64,000 bases of DNA from Colwellia maritima (GCF_022669015.1 NZ_JAKKSL010000001.1:1408059-1472058), one strand, 5' to 3'; shown: positions 1 to 11,418, counted from the stretch's first letter. A program made the numbers and translations. Notes: a model not told the origin generated them from the letters alone.

Positions 1-2
1 TA

Positions 3-1103
3 CGACAATTAGCACAACGCATAACTGCACGGTATCACTTACTTCCATTAAATAAAGTTGAATTGGCTGCTTATATCAAGCATAGATTGTCGGTTGCCGG
101 TTGTCATCGAGCACTGTTTAATAAAGGTGCTTTAACTGCTATTCATCAACTATCCCAAGGCATACCAAGGTTGATTAATTTACTGTGTCATAGCGCGTTA
201 ATGGAAGCATATAATTCTAATAACGCGGTTGTGGATAGAAAAATAGTTTTAAAAGCGGCTAGTCATGCTTTAGGTGATGATTTCGACTTGTTACCTTGGT
301 GGCAGAATAAAGGTCTTCAAATTGGTTTAGCTGCTTGCGTTTTATTTGCCGTATTATTGACAGGATTTTGGTTAGGTCAGCATGAGTCGCCACAACAAGT
401 ACCAGAAGATACCGCTTCTGCAGTCAGCAATGAGTTAGTTAAAGAACAACCGACTGTTCAAGCAAAAGAACCGTTAGAGAAAACTAATGAAAAAATATTA
501 AATGATCAGCTACCTCAACCAAGACCAATAGAACAGTTAGTCGTAAGTAGCGAGAAGCAAAAACGACCTGAAGACACAATACTAACGCCGGTTAAAGCAA
601 CCGTGGAAGTTGCAAGCACTGAATCCGTTGACTTATTACCCGAAAAAAATACTTCAGCTGAACCAAAGGTTGTAGAAAATATCGCACCTAAACCTAAACC
701 TAAACCTAAACCTGAACCTGAACAAGAAATAGCTCAAAAAAATTACCAAGTTGAAGCGGTTGAGGGGGTTTCTGAAGATCTACTCGCACGTTTCCAAGCG
801 GCTATTGACGACACTAAAAAAACGTCACCAAAGGCACGGAAACCTGAACCTATTCCAACGGCGGATAGCGGTGTAAAATCATTAACGCAGATGCCTGCTT
901 GGGTACAAGAAGGTATTCCTAGTTTACGTTTTGAACAGCACATTTATGCCTCTGATGGTGAAGGTCGGGTGAATGTGAATGGCCGAGATCGTTATGAAGG
1001 TGATAGTATTGCCAATGGGGTTTATATCGAAAAAATATTGCCACAACAAGTGATATTAACTTATCGAGGCGAAAAGTTTAGCCTGCCGCTAACTAATTGG
1101 TAA
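3..1103 (+). CDS. Type II secretion GspA-type ATPase C-terminus joined to a GspB-type domain (5' partial)
   Basis: The reading frame is open from the left edge, so the start is outside the window. The first ~90 residues read as the C-terminal part of an ExeA/GspA AAA+ ATPase (QRITARYHLLPL, then SQGIPRLINLLCHSAL). One membrane segment follows (about residues 81-103 counted from base 63), then a long charged linker with a PKPKPKPKPEPE run. The last ~75 residues (from MPAWVQEGIPSLRFEQHIYASD to YRGEKFSLPL) resemble the periplasmic domain of GspB. In the GspAB complex GspA is an inner-membrane ATPase and GspB helps insert the secretin through peptidoglycan. Here both parts lie in one uninterrupted frame. 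MshM-type ATPases are an alternative for the N-terminal part, but the C-terminal domain favours GspAB. Confidence 0.75.
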   Translation, partial: RQLAQRITARYHLLPLNKVELAAYIKHRLSVAGCHRALFNKGALTAIHQLSQGIPRLINLLCHSALMEAYNSNNAVVDRKIVLKAASHALGDDFDLLPWWQNKGLQIGLAACVLFAVLLTGFWLGQHESPQQVPEDTASAVSNELVKEQPTVQAKEPLEKTNEKILNDQLPQPRPIEQLVVSSEKQKRPEDTILTPVKATVEVASTESVDLLPEKNTSAEPKVVENIAPKPKPKPKPEPEQEIAQKNYQVEAVEGVSEDLLARFQAAIDDTKKTSPKARKPEPIPTADSGVKSLTQMPAWVQEGIPSLRFEQHIYASDGEGRVNVNGRDRYEGDSIANGVYIEKILPQQVILTYRGEKFSLPLTNW

Positions 1104-1343
1104 TATTATCTTGTAGTATGCTATTACTGAGCACATTAAATTTCGCCCATTGGTGAGCGCTATTTTCTTGCATATTTTATGTGGTTCGTTTTTCTTTAAA
1201 AAATAGAGAAATATCCGGTTTGCTTAAATTGATATAAACAGCTTTAATTAATCACGTATATACATCAATCAATATCAATGATTTTATTATTAAGCCGAGT
1301 TCTGGATAATTACAGCGTTAAACTAAATGAGGCATATTAAGTA

Positions 1344-2261
1344 ATGCAGTCATATGATTTTCTGAAATCTGTTTTAGATACAATTACTGAACACATCGTC
1401 GTTATAGATAGCCGAGGCGATATATTATTTGTGAATAATAGGCGGTGTGTGTTTGGAGAAAAAAATTCGTGTGTAATTAATGAAAAATGGATTGGTATTA
1501 ATTATTTAAAGCAATGTGATAGTGCGAGTAATATGGGGGATGACTACGGAACTCAAGCTGCAATTGGTATTAGATCCGTTATTAGTGGTGAAGAAGAACA
1601 GTTTTATTTTGAATATCCGTGTCATAGTCAAGATGATAAACGTTGGTTTATGATGCGCGTTACCCCATTCACTGAAAAAGGCGTGAACTGTTTTGTAATT
1701 TCTCACCAAAATATTACAGAAAGGAAATTAGCGGAAGAAGAAGTTTTGAACCTGTCCCGTATTGACGGCTTAACTGACATACCCAATCGTCGCTATTTTA
1801 ATGAATTTTTACAAAACGAATGGAATCGTTGTCGTCGCCTTAATATACCGATCTCACTTGCTATGGTTGATCTTGACTATTTTAAATTATTGAATGATAC
1901 CTATGGACATCAAACTGGAGATGATTGTTTAAGGGCTTTAGGAACAGTACTGAAAAAATTTGGCAAACGGCCAAACGATCTTGTTGCTCGCTATGGCGGT
2001 GAAGAATTTGCGTTAATATATGGAGGGGTTAGTTTAACTCAAGCTAAGACGTTGATTGCCCCATTGCTTGAAGAGGTTCGTTTATTAAATATCCCCAACA
2101 AAAAATCTAAGATATTACCTATCTTAACCGCAAGCATTGGTTTAAGCACAATGTATCCCAACAAAGATAATAAAGAAAGTGAACTTATCAAACATGCAGA
2201 TGATCTGCTTTATACTGCAAAAGAAAAGGGAAGAAACCAAATAATGTTTGCGAATGGATGA
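1344..2261 (+). CDS. PAS-GGDEF diguanylate cyclase
   Basis: 305 residues, apparently soluble. Residues ~1-130 form a PAS-type sensor (VIDSRGDILFVNNR, ending in the usual ISHQNITERK motif) and ~140-303 a GGDEF domain. The active-site signature GGEEF lies near residues 218-222. An intact RxxD inhibitory site (RPND) sits five residues upstream, so an active, product-inhibited cyclase making c-di-GMP from two GTP is expected. The PAS ligand is unknown. No transmembrane segment was seen. The gene stands alone, converges on leuD and is followed by a strong hairpin. The ATG start directly opens the PAS domain, but its ribosome site is weak. Confidence 0.85.
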   Translation: MQSYDFLKSVLDTITEHIVVIDSRGDILFVNNRRCVFGEKNSCVINEKWIGINYLKQCDSASNMGDDYGTQAAIGIRSVISGEEEQFYFEYPCHSQDDKRWFMMRVTPFTEKGVNCFVISHQNITERKLAEEEVLNLSRIDGLTDIPNRRYFNEFLQNEWNRCRRLNIPISLAMVDLDYFKLLNDTYGHQTGDDCLRALGTVLKKFGKRPNDLVARYGGEEFALIYGGVSLTQAKTLIAPLLEEVRLLNIPNKKSKILPILTASIGLSTMYPNKDNKESELIKHADDLLYTAKEKGRNQIMFANG

Positions 2262-2283
2262 TAAGGTTGAAGGAAATCAACAA

Positions 2284-2314
2284 AATGAGTTAATGCTAGT
2301 AGCATTAACTCATT
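2284..2314. terminator. Bidirectional hairpin between convergent genes
   Basis: A perfect 13-bp stem (AATGAGTTAATGC with its complement) closes a 5-base loop TAGTA. It lies between the convergent GGDEF gene and leuD. The flanks are AT-rich but lack a long uninterrupted T tract. It probably serves transcripts from both sides. Confidence 0.7.
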
Positions 2315-2338
2315 AGTAATTAACCCATTAGTAAAATA

Positions 2339-2935
2339 TTATTGCCAAGCGGGCATTTTGGCTTCAAAAGCTTTAATTTTATCAAGCTTGTTTAATGTCC
2401 GACCTACGCTGTCAACACCTTCTTCTAAGCAGTATTTGTGAAACTGACCAAGTTCAAAGGTAAAACTAATATCACCATTACTTACCGTGTTGTTAGCTAA
2501 ATCAACGGTAAGATTTAGTTTAGCATTATCTGCTTGCTTAAATAATTGGTCAATTTGTTCTTCAGATAATTTAATGGGTAATAAACCAATATTGATACAG
2601 TTACCGTAAAAAATGTCAGCAAAGCTTGGCGCAATAATGACTTTAAAACCGTATTCTTCTAAAGCCCAAGGTGCGTGTTCTCGACTTGAACCACAACCGA
2701 AGTTTTCTCTTGTCAATAAAATGCTAGCGTCTTTGTATTCAGGTTTATTTAAAATAAACTCTGGGTTTGGCTCTTTACCATTATGATCTAAATAACGGCT
2801 GTCGTGAAATAAATGAACACCAAAACCAACACGTTCAGTTTTTTGTAAAAATTGTTTTGGGATGATTTGATCGGTATCGATGTTGGCGATATCTAATGGC
2901 ACAACTAAGCCTGTATGTGTGGTAAATTTTTCCAT
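2339..2935 (-). CDS. leuD: 3-isopropylmalate dehydratase small subunit
   Basis: 198 residues, normal length. Pairs with LeuC to isomerise 2-isopropylmalate to 3-isopropylmalate in leucine synthesis, in the cytoplasm. The swivel-domain signature [15 protein letters not shown] is present, as is the N-terminal [11 protein letters not shown] stretch. It is last in leuABCD, 29 nt after leuC. GAGGAA before the ATG is a good ribosome site. Intact, unlike leuA and leuB. Confidence 0.97.
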   Translation of the reverse strand: MEKFTTHTGLVVPLDIANIDTDQIIPKQFLQKTERVGFGVHLFHDSRYLDHNGKEPNPEFILNKPEYKDASILLTRENFGCGSSREHAPWALEEYGFKVIIAPSFADIFYGNCINIGLLPIKLSEEQIDQLFKQADNAKLNLTVDLANNTVSNGDISFTFELGQFHKYCLEEGVDSVGRTLNKLDKIKAFEAKMPAWQ

Positions 2936-2964
2936 GTTTAATTCCTCTATAAGGTTGTTGGCAG

Positions 2965-4404
2965 TTATGCGTTTAAGTCGACAAAGTGGCCCGCAATTGC
3001 TGCTGCTGCAGCCATTTCAGGGCTTACTAAGTGTGTACGGCTTCCTCTACCTTGGCGACCTTCAAAGTTACGGTTACTGGTGGAGGCACAACGATCGCCT
3101 TCTTCAAGCACATCATCATTCATGCCTAAACACATAGAACAACCTGGTAAACGCCACTCAAAACCTGCATCGCTAAATATTTTATCTAAGCCTTCGCTTT
3201 CTGCTTGTGTTTTAACACGGTAAGAGCCAGGAACAATAATAGCATCCACTGAGCTTTGTACGCGTTGTCCTTTGGCTGTGTAATCTTTAACAACGTTAGC
3301 TGCTGCACGTAAATCTTCAATGCGTGAGTTAGTACAAGAGCCGATAAAGACTTTGTTAACATGAATGTCAGTTATTTTTGTTCCGACCGTTAAATCCATA
3401 TATTTTAGGGCATTAGCACATGATTCTTTTTCAACAGCATCATCAATATCATCAGGTGATGGCACGGTACCGTCTACACTAATGACTTGACCGGGATTTG
3501 TTCCCCAAGTCACTTGGGCTTTAATATCTTTCGCTTCAAGGGTTACTACTGAGTCAAAAATAGCGCCCTCATCTGTGCGTAATTTTTTCCAGTCGGCAAC
3601 GGCTTGTTGAAACACTTCACCTTTAGGTGCATATTCTTTACCTTCAACATAATCAAAGGTTGTTTGGTCTGGCGCTATTAACCCGACTTTTGCACCAAAC
3701 TCAATACTCATATTACACACTGTCATGCGTTCTTCCATGCTCAATGCTTCTATGGCTTCTCCACAATATTCAACAACATAACCGGTAGCGCCGGCGCTGC
3801 CAGTTTTACCAATAATCGCAAGAATAATATCTTTAGCGCTGATACCTTTACCTACATGTCCTTTTACTTCAATTTTCATGGTTTTTGCTTTTGTTTGACG
3901 CAATGTTTGAGTTGCGAAAACATGTTCAACTTCAGAAGTACCAATACCAAAAGCTAAAGCACCAAATGCACCATGAGTTGCCGTATGAGAATCACCACAA
4001 ACAATAATTGTGCCTGGTAAAGTCAAACCAAGTTCTGGTCCCATAACATGGGCGATACCTTGATTTTTATGGCCCATGCCAAATAATTCAATACCAAATT
4101 CTTTACAATTTTTTTCTAAAGCGCGTAATTGGTTTGCTGCGCCTTCGCCGCCGGCATCAATTTCAATTGAGCGAGTAGAAATATTATGATCCATGGTAGC
4201 AATAGTGCGTTCAGGATGACGAACTGGGCGGTTATAAAAGCGTAAATTGGCAAAAGCTTGTGGCGATGTCACTTCATGAATTAAATGTCTGTCAACATAA
4301 AGTAAAGGGGTCTCGCCGGCTTTTTCTTCAACTAAATGTGTTTGCCATAATTTTTCGTACATTGTTTTTGGCATGTCATTCGCCATAGTTTTTGTAGTGC
4401 TCAT
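2965..4404 (-). CDS. leuC: 3-isopropylmalate dehydratase large subunit
   Basis: 479 residues, slightly longer than E. coli LeuC because of a short N-terminal extension. An aconitase-family [4Fe-4S] enzyme. The cluster cysteines are visible in GSCTNSR and CSMCLGMN, and substrate motifs such as HVMGPELG and [13 protein letters not shown] are intact. It starts two bases after the leuB stop, with GAGGAAG about 10 nt upstream, so translational coupling is likely. An internal start at [10 protein letters not shown] would match family length better, but the ribosome site favours the upstream ATG. Confidence 0.97.
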   Translation of the reverse strand: MSTTKTMANDMPKTMYEKLWQTHLVEEKAGETPLLYVDRHLIHEVTSPQAFANLRFYNRPVRHPERTIATMDHNISTRSIEIDAGGEGAANQLRALEKNCKEFGIELFGMGHKNQGIAHVMGPELGLTLPGTIIVCGDSHTATHGAFGALAFGIGTSEVEHVFATQTLRQTKAKTMKIEVKGHVGKGISAKDIILAIIGKTGSAGATGYVVEYCGEAIEALSMEERMTVCNMSIEFGAKVGLIAPDQTTFDYVEGKEYAPKGEVFQQAVADWKKLRTDEGAIFDSVVTLEAKDIKAQVTWGTNPGQVISVDGTVPSPDDIDDAVEKESCANALKYMDLTVGTKITDIHVNKVFIGSCTNSRIEDLRAAANVVKDYTAKGQRVQSSVDAIIVPGSYRVKTQAESEGLDKIFSDAGFEWRLPGCSMCLGMNDDVLEEGDRCASTSNRNFEGRQGRGSRTHLVSPEMAAAAAIAGHFVDLNA

Positions 4405-4406
4405 TC

Positions 4407-5506
<1,100 letters not shown>

Positions 5507-5563
5507 TTATATTTTCTGTGTTCTAGCGTGCTTTGTTAAACAAAATCAAGCTAGGCTCTCTAC

Positions 5564-7154
5564 TTATTTTGCTGCTTTTAGCTCTGCGATAGTTTTTGCT
5601 CTGTTAATACTATTTAATGCATGAATTAATGCTTGGCCAGAAGCTTCAATTACATCGGTAGCTAAACCGTAGCCATGAAAATTTCTTCCTTGCCAAGTGA
5701 TTACTAAATCGGCTTGACCTAAACCATCTTCACCAGAGCCTTTGTTTGATATTTTATAATCACTGACTTCAAATTCTACATCAACCGCTTGTTTTATGGC
5801 TTGATAAAGCGCATCTACAGGACCATTACCCGTGGCCGCATGTATCTTGCTAATTTCATCACCTGCTAAAAGTTTTATGCTAGCGGTTGCAAATTCACCA
5901 TCACCACATTGAACATTAATCGTGTCTAAGCGATAGTAATCATGTGTATCTTGTTGTTGAATATTAAACAACATGGCTTCTAAATCATCATCAAACACTT
6001 GGCCTTTTTTATCTGCTAGTGCCAAAAAGTTAGTGTAAAGCTGTTCAAGTTCATAATCGCTTTCTTTGTACCCTAAACTTTCCATGCGATGCTTAATTAC
6101 ATGGCGACCACTGCGAGAAGTTAAGTTTAATTTTGTTTTAGCAATACCAACACTTTCAGGTGTCATAATTTCGTATGTATTACTGGCTTTTAGCATACCA
6201 TCTTGATGAATACCTGAAGAATGACTAAAAGCATTTCCTCCCACAATTGCTTTATTTAGTTGTACTGGCATATTACATAAAGTACTAACCAATTTAGATG
6301 TACGAGCAATTTCTTGATGCTTGATATTGGTATGCACACCTAATAATGCTTCGCGTGTTTTCATTATCATGGCAACTTCTTCTAAAGAGCAATTACCTGC
6401 ACGTTCGCCTATACCATTAATAGTACATTCAATTTGACGTGCGCCGGCTTGAACTGCTGCCATTGAGTTTGCTACGGCTAACCCTAGATCGTTATGACAA
6501 TGTACTGAAATGATAGCTTTATCAATATTAGGTACACGGTTAAATAAATCAGTGATAATACCTTGAAACTCAAAAGGTAGGGTATAGCCCACAGTATCAG
6601 GAATGTTTACTGTGGTAGCGCCGGCGGTAATCGCGGCTTCGACCATGCGACATAAATTATCAATGGGCGTTCTACCAAAGATCTTCACAAGAAAACTCTA
6701 CATCGTCAGTAAATTTACGCGCGTATTTAACGGCATGTACAGCCATGGCTTGGACATCGGAAAATTCTTTTTTTAATTTTTGCTGAACATGTACATCAGA
6801 TGTTGAAATAAAAGTATGTATACGGAATTGGTCGGCAACTTTTAATGATTGGGCACAGGCATCAATATCAGCTTCAACTGCACGGGCTAAACCACACACT
6901 CGGGCATTTTTAATAGTACGAGCAATTTGTTGAACCGATTCAAAGTCACCCGGAGAAGAAACAGGAAAACCTACTTCCATAATGTCTACACCCAAACGTT
7001 CTAGTGATAAAGCAATCTGCAGTTTTTCATGTACCGACAAACTCGCATTCAATGCTTGTTCACCATCTCGTAAGGTAGTGTCGAAAATAATGACATTATC
7101 GTTTGAAAATGAATCTTTTGATGAGTTTTGTGAGGTTGTTGCAATATTACTCAT
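5564..7154 (-). CDS. leuA: 2-isopropylmalate synthase (one frameshift)
   Basis: Condenses acetyl-CoA with 2-oxoisovalerate, the committed and leucine-inhibited step. The N-terminal 160 residues carry [21 protein letters not shown]. The second frame continues [15 protein letters not shown], the conserved [13 protein letters not shown] catalytic-barrel segment and the C-terminal regulatory domain. The frames join near 6677-6680: after GAA GAT four bases precede GGT AGA where one Ala codon is expected, a net +1. The joined protein is about 530 residues, normal for the long LeuA form. AAAGGAT lies before ATG 7154. The gene follows an attenuator leader. Confidence 0.94.
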
Positions 7155-7220
7155 ATTTTTATCCTTTGTGTGTCTAATTTAGTTTATTAATTTTGTTTAA
7201 GCTAACTAACGCATAGACGT

Positions 7221-7252
7221 AAAAAAACCCGCGTTAATTAGCGCGGGTTTTT
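7221..7252 (-). terminator. leu operon attenuator terminator
   Basis: On the transcribed strand a 9-bp stem (AAACCCGCG with CGCGGGTTT, loop of about 8) is followed by a run of seven T. It lies between the leader peptide stop and leuA, which is the position and form of a ribosome-controlled attenuator. Formation should be blocked when ribosomes stall at the leader's leucine codons. Confidence 0.9.
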
Positions 7253-7333
7253 ATGAATTCTTATTTGTTTGTATTTTTAGAGTTATCTCTTATTGAGTCG
7301 TCTCTGAAAATGGTAATGAATAAGCAATAAAAC

Positions 7334-7396
7334 CTAGCCGCGCACTGTGAGCACGAGGAGGAGGTTGAGGAGAACTTGCTTCATTACTAATTTCAT
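7334..7396 (-). CDS. leuL: leu operon leader peptide
   Basis: A 20-residue peptide read ATG (7396) to TAG (7334). Seven residues are leucine, with the core VLLNLLLVL. Six of the seven leucines use CTC, a codon uncommon in this AT-rich genome, packed as CTC CTC AAC CTC CTC CTC GTG CTC. It sits about 80 nt upstream of the attenuator and downstream of a good promoter. Translation senses charged tRNA-Leu, and stalling should favour an antiterminator and leuABCD expression. A second in-frame ATG four codons later could also be used. The ribosome site is weak. Confidence 0.88.
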   Translation of the reverse strand: MKLVMKQVLLNLLLVLTVRG

Positions 7397-7487
7397 TCGC
7401 TGACTTTTGACTCTTTGGTGTTATTTTTAAAACTAATTCAGTTAAAATTTAGCAATATTAAAAACAACAAAACTATATAAGGCTCTA

Positions 7488-7517
7488 TTAATAGCGCATT
7501 TACTCATTTTTTGTCAA
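7488..7517 (-). promoter_or_regulatory. Sigma-70 promoter of the leu operon
   Basis: A perfect -35 box TTGACA (7517-7512) and a -10 box TATTAA (7493-7488) are separated by 18 bases, about 90 nt upstream of the leader peptide. Transcription should start near 7481. Recognised by consensus match and position only. Confidence 0.7.
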
Positions 7518-7584
7518 ATGAAAGTTTTTTAAACGCTAGATGGTTTAGTTATATAGGTGAGTTAAAAAGAGTAAAAATAGATAT

Positions 7585-9096
7585 TTACAGGTTATATTCT
7601 ACTTGAAGCGAGGCATTAAATTCTTTTTCATCGTCAAGCTTATTTTCAAAGGTTGACTTACTTATCTCGCTAGAAAAGGTAAAACGCCAATTTTTATAGT
7701 CATGTTGAATACTGGTTGAAAGCATCCATACTCGTTCGGCAATAGAGGTGACAGAGTTCCCTATACTAGGATTGAGAGGCACTTTATCACTATTATCATA
7801 ATTAAGGTCTAAGTAACGAAATTTAGTGGTGTGTCTAGTGTTAGAATTGATTTGCGAAATAGTACCCAAGATATAAGTTTTTGCATCGTTATCATATGTG
7901 CTACCTAGGGTATGTCCTTCGTAGCGCATACCTGTTACATAAGTTGAATGCTCATAGTAACAATCGCCAATGTTATCTCTTACACCACAATCAGCTAAAC
8001 TGTCAGCGAATTCAATGAAAACCGTACTGGGTTTACCTAAAACAGTTAAGTGTGCGTCAAAGCCAAATTGAGGTTGGGCTTTGGTTAAATAGTTTAATTT
8101 TCCTTCTTTACCGTCTTCAGCAAACTTTTGACCATAAATGCTCATGGGTATTTCAAATAAGTTAAAACTATAGCGTATATCATAGCCTGCTTGCTGATTT
8201 GCAGGGTTGGGAGTGTTTTCATTACACACTAGATCGTCAATACCACAATTCGTTTTTCCTAGAATAATATCCCCAAAAGTACTAAAGCTTTGTGAGTGTC
8301 CTTCACCGCCCCATTGCGCTAAACGAGTCAAGCCTATCTCTAAGTTTTTAAATGGTTTAAAATTCAGTCTAAATCCCCATAATAAGGGGTTTTTTATCGT
8401 ACGGTCGTCGTCCATTTTCCCCATAAAGCTACTGACGGTCCAAGGAATACCAAAGTCCGTAAAGGGGATCATAAATGGGGTTGCTGATTTTCGAGAAATA
8501 CTGAACGCACTAATTGGCCTAGCATTATTTGTTAAGCTTAAACTAGTATCCCAAGTAGGACCATACCAACGATTTTGACGACCATAAGATAGCACCCAAT
8601 TACCAATAAAACCTGCAATATAACTTTCATCCAAGCGTATTTTATTACCGCTTTCTGGCTGATTGATATAGCTTGATGCTATTTTTGCTGCAAAGTGCTC
8701 GTACATAATACTAGAATGGATCGCCATACTGTTTTTGCTATGAGCAGTACTACCAAAACTGGTGAATCTTTGGTCTTTTAAAGCCAAATTTGCTTTTATT
8801 CTGGTTTGATTTTTTTGGGCTAGCCTTAGTTGGTACTTGATGTGTTGATATGCGTTTTTTTGATTAGGGGTTAACTTGCTTCGATCAATTTTTTTTAAAT
8901 CTCGTGCAATATCGTGCCACATTAAAGGGTAAGTTGTTACAGGTGTGAGAATATACCCCGTATCGGCTAGTAACTGAATGTTTGCCTTTAAATACAGATC
9001 GGAGGTATCTATCCAAGGTTCAGTTTTACTGTAGGTACTAATGAGTAAAGTAGTGCTTATTAACAGCGTTTTTATTGATAAAAGTGAATGGCGCAT
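7585..9096 (-). CDS. Wzi-family outer-membrane capsule assembly protein
   Basis: 503 residues with an N-terminal signal peptide (about residues 1-25). The diagnostic Wzi block GRQNRWYGPTWDTSLSLTNN lies near residue 175, followed by FTDFGIPWTVSSFMG. The rest looks like amphipathic beta strands ending in an aromatic-rich terminus (LQVEYNL), as in a beta-barrel. Wzi proteins anchor capsular polysaccharide at the cell surface. The next gene upstream diverges and encodes a glycerophosphotransferase-like enzyme, which supports a role in a surface polymer. The exact polymer cannot be told. No nearby capsule export genes (wza, wzc) are in the window. Confidence 0.8.
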   Translation of the reverse strand: MRHSLLSIKTLLISTTLLISTYSKTEPWIDTSDLYLKANIQLLADTGYILTPVTTYPLMWHDIARDLKKIDRSKLTPNQKNAYQHIKYQLRLAQKNQTRIKANLALKDQRFTSFGSTAHSKNSMAIHSSIMYEHFAAKIASSYINQPESGNKIRLDESYIAGFIGNWVLSYGRQNRWYGPTWDTSLSLTNNARPISAFSISRKSATPFMIPFTDFGIPWTVSSFMGKMDDDRTIKNPLLWGFRLNFKPFKNLEIGLTRLAQWGGEGHSQSFSTFGDIILGKTNCGIDDLVCNENTPNPANQQAGYDIRYSFNLFEIPMSIYGQKFAEDGKEGKLNYLTKAQPQFGFDAHLTVLGKPSTVFIEFADSLADCGVRDNIGDCYYEHSTYVTGMRYEGHTLGSTYDNDAKTYILGTISQINSNTRHTTKFRYLDLNYDNSDKVPLNPSIGNSVTSIAERVWMLSTSIQHDYKNWRFTFSSEISKSTFENKLDDEKEFNASLQVEYNL

Positions 9097-9254
9097 GCGA
9101 AAAAGATCCGTTTTCTAAAGGGTGGTGTTCGGTAATGTTTCAGTCATGTAAAATAATCATGTGAAGAAAAAGGAGTATACGTGTTTTCATCATGATTATA
9201 TAGGTTTAAAATAGTCAATATTATTATGATGTTATTTTTTAAGTTGACAGTTTT

Positions 9255-10295
9255 ATGGCTGATAAACGCTACCTTTTTTACATTTCTCAAAATTATTCTT
9301 ATGCTATTTTACGGCCATTACAAGCGGCTATATTGGCTAGAGGTGATAAGGTTGCCTGGTTTTTAGAGGGAAATGAAGTTGATGCTAACTTTTTACATCC
9401 TGATGAATGTCAGTTAATGACGGTGAGAGAAGTGAAAAATTACAATCCCGCCGCTGTATTTTACCCTTCAAACATAGCCCCAACGTTTCTACCTGGTATA
9501 AATGTTGCTGTTTTTCATGGTTTTGATGCAGGTAAACTGGATAAACGAGGGAATAATGACCACTTCAAAATTAGAAATTGTTTTGATCTTTATTGTACTC
9601 AAGGGCCCAGTACTACAAAGCCTTTTACTAATTTAGCTAAACAATATAGCCATTTTAAGGTAATTGAAACGGGGTGGTGTGCTTTAGATAATCTTTACCG
9701 AACTCAAGTGACCCGCTCTGAGGGAAGACCAACAATATTACTGTGCTCTACCTTTTCAAAAAAGTTATCTTGTGCTCCTCATTTATTTGATACAGTAAAA
9801 AAATTGAGTCAATCAAACCGTTGGCGTTGGTTAGTGCAATTTCACCCTAAAATGCCTAGCGAGATAGTTAATCAGTATAAATCTATTCAAAATGATAACT
9901 TATCGTTTGTGGAAACTGATGACGTTATTCCTTTGTTGCAACAAGCGGACGTGATGGTATGTGATACCTCGTCTGTACTCATTATGTTTTTGCTACTCGC
10001 TAAACCAGTAGTGACATTTAATAATATTGATCCTCAAAAGCACCTGTTAAACATAAGTGAAGCGGAATTACTGGAACAAACAATTGAAAAAGCATTAAGT
10101 AAACCTACAGAATTAATAAGTGAAATAGAAGATTTTATTCGTGAAACTCATCCTTATAGGGATGGTCAATCTTCTGTTAGGGTTTTAAATGCTGTGGATG
10201 AGGTGTTGTCTGGTAAATTTGATTTAGACAAAAAACCGAGTGATTTTTTTAGACAATTTAAAATGCGTAAAAAATTAAACTATTGGGCATTATAA
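9255..10295 (+). CDS. CDP-glycerol glycerophosphotransferase-like enzyme
   Basis: 346 residues, no signal peptide or clear membrane segment. GT-B type fold motifs of the CDP-glycerol glycerophosphotransferase family are visible: VFHGFDAGK (residue ~95), WLVQFHPKMP (~195) and the C-terminal CDTSSVLIMFLLLAKPVVTFNN (~235-256). Family members transfer glycerol phosphate, or related units, to a growing polymer or glycan, best known in teichoic acid synthesis. In a Gram-negative cell the likely role is decoration of capsule or LPS. Divergent from the Wzi-like gene, convergent with a GT4 gene. Substrate not inferable. Confidence 0.72.
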   Translation: MADKRYLFYISQNYSYAILRPLQAAILARGDKVAWFLEGNEVDANFLHPDECQLMTVREVKNYNPAAVFYPSNIAPTFLPGINVAVFHGFDAGKLDKRGNNDHFKIRNCFDLYCTQGPSTTKPFTNLAKQYSHFKVIETGWCALDNLYRTQVTRSEGRPTILLCSTFSKKLSCAPHLFDTVKKLSQSNRWRWLVQFHPKMPSEIVNQYKSIQNDNLSFVETDDVIPLLQQADVMVCDTSSVLIMFLLLAKPVVTFNNIDPQKHLLNISEAELLEQTIEKALSKPTELISEIEDFIRETHPYRDGQSSVRVLNAVDEVLSGKFDLDKKPSDFFRQFKMRKKLNYWAL

Positions 10296-10334
10296 TATGT
10301 AACTTTACTGCTAATGCGAGCGTTAAAGCAATGA

Positions 10335-11418
10335 TTACAACATTGATTGAAAAAAACGTTCCATATCTTTAACTGTTTTTTCATGAGACATTGTGGTTGT
10401 AATGGTTTTTTGCGCGTTGTCACTTAATTGTTTCAGTAACGCGCTATCTTGAATCAATAACCGGATACGTTCAGCAATGGCTTTACCATCACCAATAGGA
10501 ACAACATAGCCATTTATTTTATCTTCAATAATTTCCATAGCGCCTTCATTCGCTGAGGTGATAACAGGCGTTCCTACGGCTAATGACTCAAGTACCACCC
10601 TAGGCAAGCCTTCTCGCTCAGACGGCAACACTAAAGCATCACAAGCCTTAGCTATTTGTGGTACATCAGAGCGGAAACCTGTCTGTATTATTTTATCTGC
10701 CATGCCCGTGGCTTTAATATTGGTGCTGTAGGGTTCACCATCAAAATTATCACCAATAAGAATTAGTCTGACATTTTCAATATCAGAAAGCTCTTTCATC
10801 GCATCAAGCATAAATTGCATGCCTTTTTGAGGTCTTGGGCTGCCGATACAAACAATATTAAAATTATCACTGTGAGTGTGTAAGGTATTTAATTCTATAG
10901 CTTGCTCTTGATACCAAGCTAAATCATGTCCTTTATAAATAGTTACTACCTTAGGCTGTATGCTATGACGCATTTTAGGTGTAACGTGTTTAGTCACTGC
11001 TTCAGATACGCAAATCACTCCGTTTATTCTAGGATGAAGCATACATAAATAATTAGACAAATCGGTTTTATATAATCCACCAGTTGTACCTCGATAGGCA
11101 ATCATTTTCGCCTTAGTACCTATGCAGCCAAATGCAGCATTAGGAATACCATTTGACTCAGTGGCATAAACAATATCAATACTGTGTTGTTTGATGTACT
11201 GATGAATTTGCTTAATCACTGCCCGGACTGTGTTTTTTTAGCGAAGCTAACATAATGATTTTTAAGCCGGCTTTTTGATACTCTTCCAGATAAGCATTAG
11301 TAGCACAGGTCATAATGGTAACATCATGACCTTTGTTAACTAAATCTATATAGCATTGAGCTTCAGGTCGAACAGCATGGAAGGAACGTCCACGATTTGG
11401 AATCACTAATATTTTCAT
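10335..11418 (-). CDS. GT4-family glycosyltransferase (one frameshift)
   Basis: The N-terminal 65 residues (MKILVIPNRGRSFHAVRPEA, a Rossmann start) read from ATG 11418. The remainder begins at about KQIHQYIKQHSIDIVYATESNG in another frame. Around 11218-11222 the frames join if one base is restored. The joined protein is about 361 residues, normal for GT4. Donor-site features are visible: IVCIGSPRPQKGMQFMLDAM, and the EX7E element in PSEREGLPRVVLESLAVGTPVITS. It probably adds a sugar to a surface glycan with the neighbouring Wzi-like and glycerophosphotransferase-like genes. Substrate unknown. Confidence 0.82.

Noticed and set aside
661..725. PKPKPKPKPEPE run as a sign of transfer or misassembly
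   Set aside because: Proline/lysine-rich linkers are normal in GspB- and TonB-type periplasm-spanning proteins.
7201..7260. The GC-rich hairpin before leuA as an ordinary terminator of an upstream gene
   Set aside because: It lies between the leader peptide and leuA on the same transcript, so it is the attenuator.
8207..8578. A 123-residue plus-strand frame inside the Wzi-like gene
   Set aside because: A shadow of the minus-strand gene, with no ribosome site and no family features.
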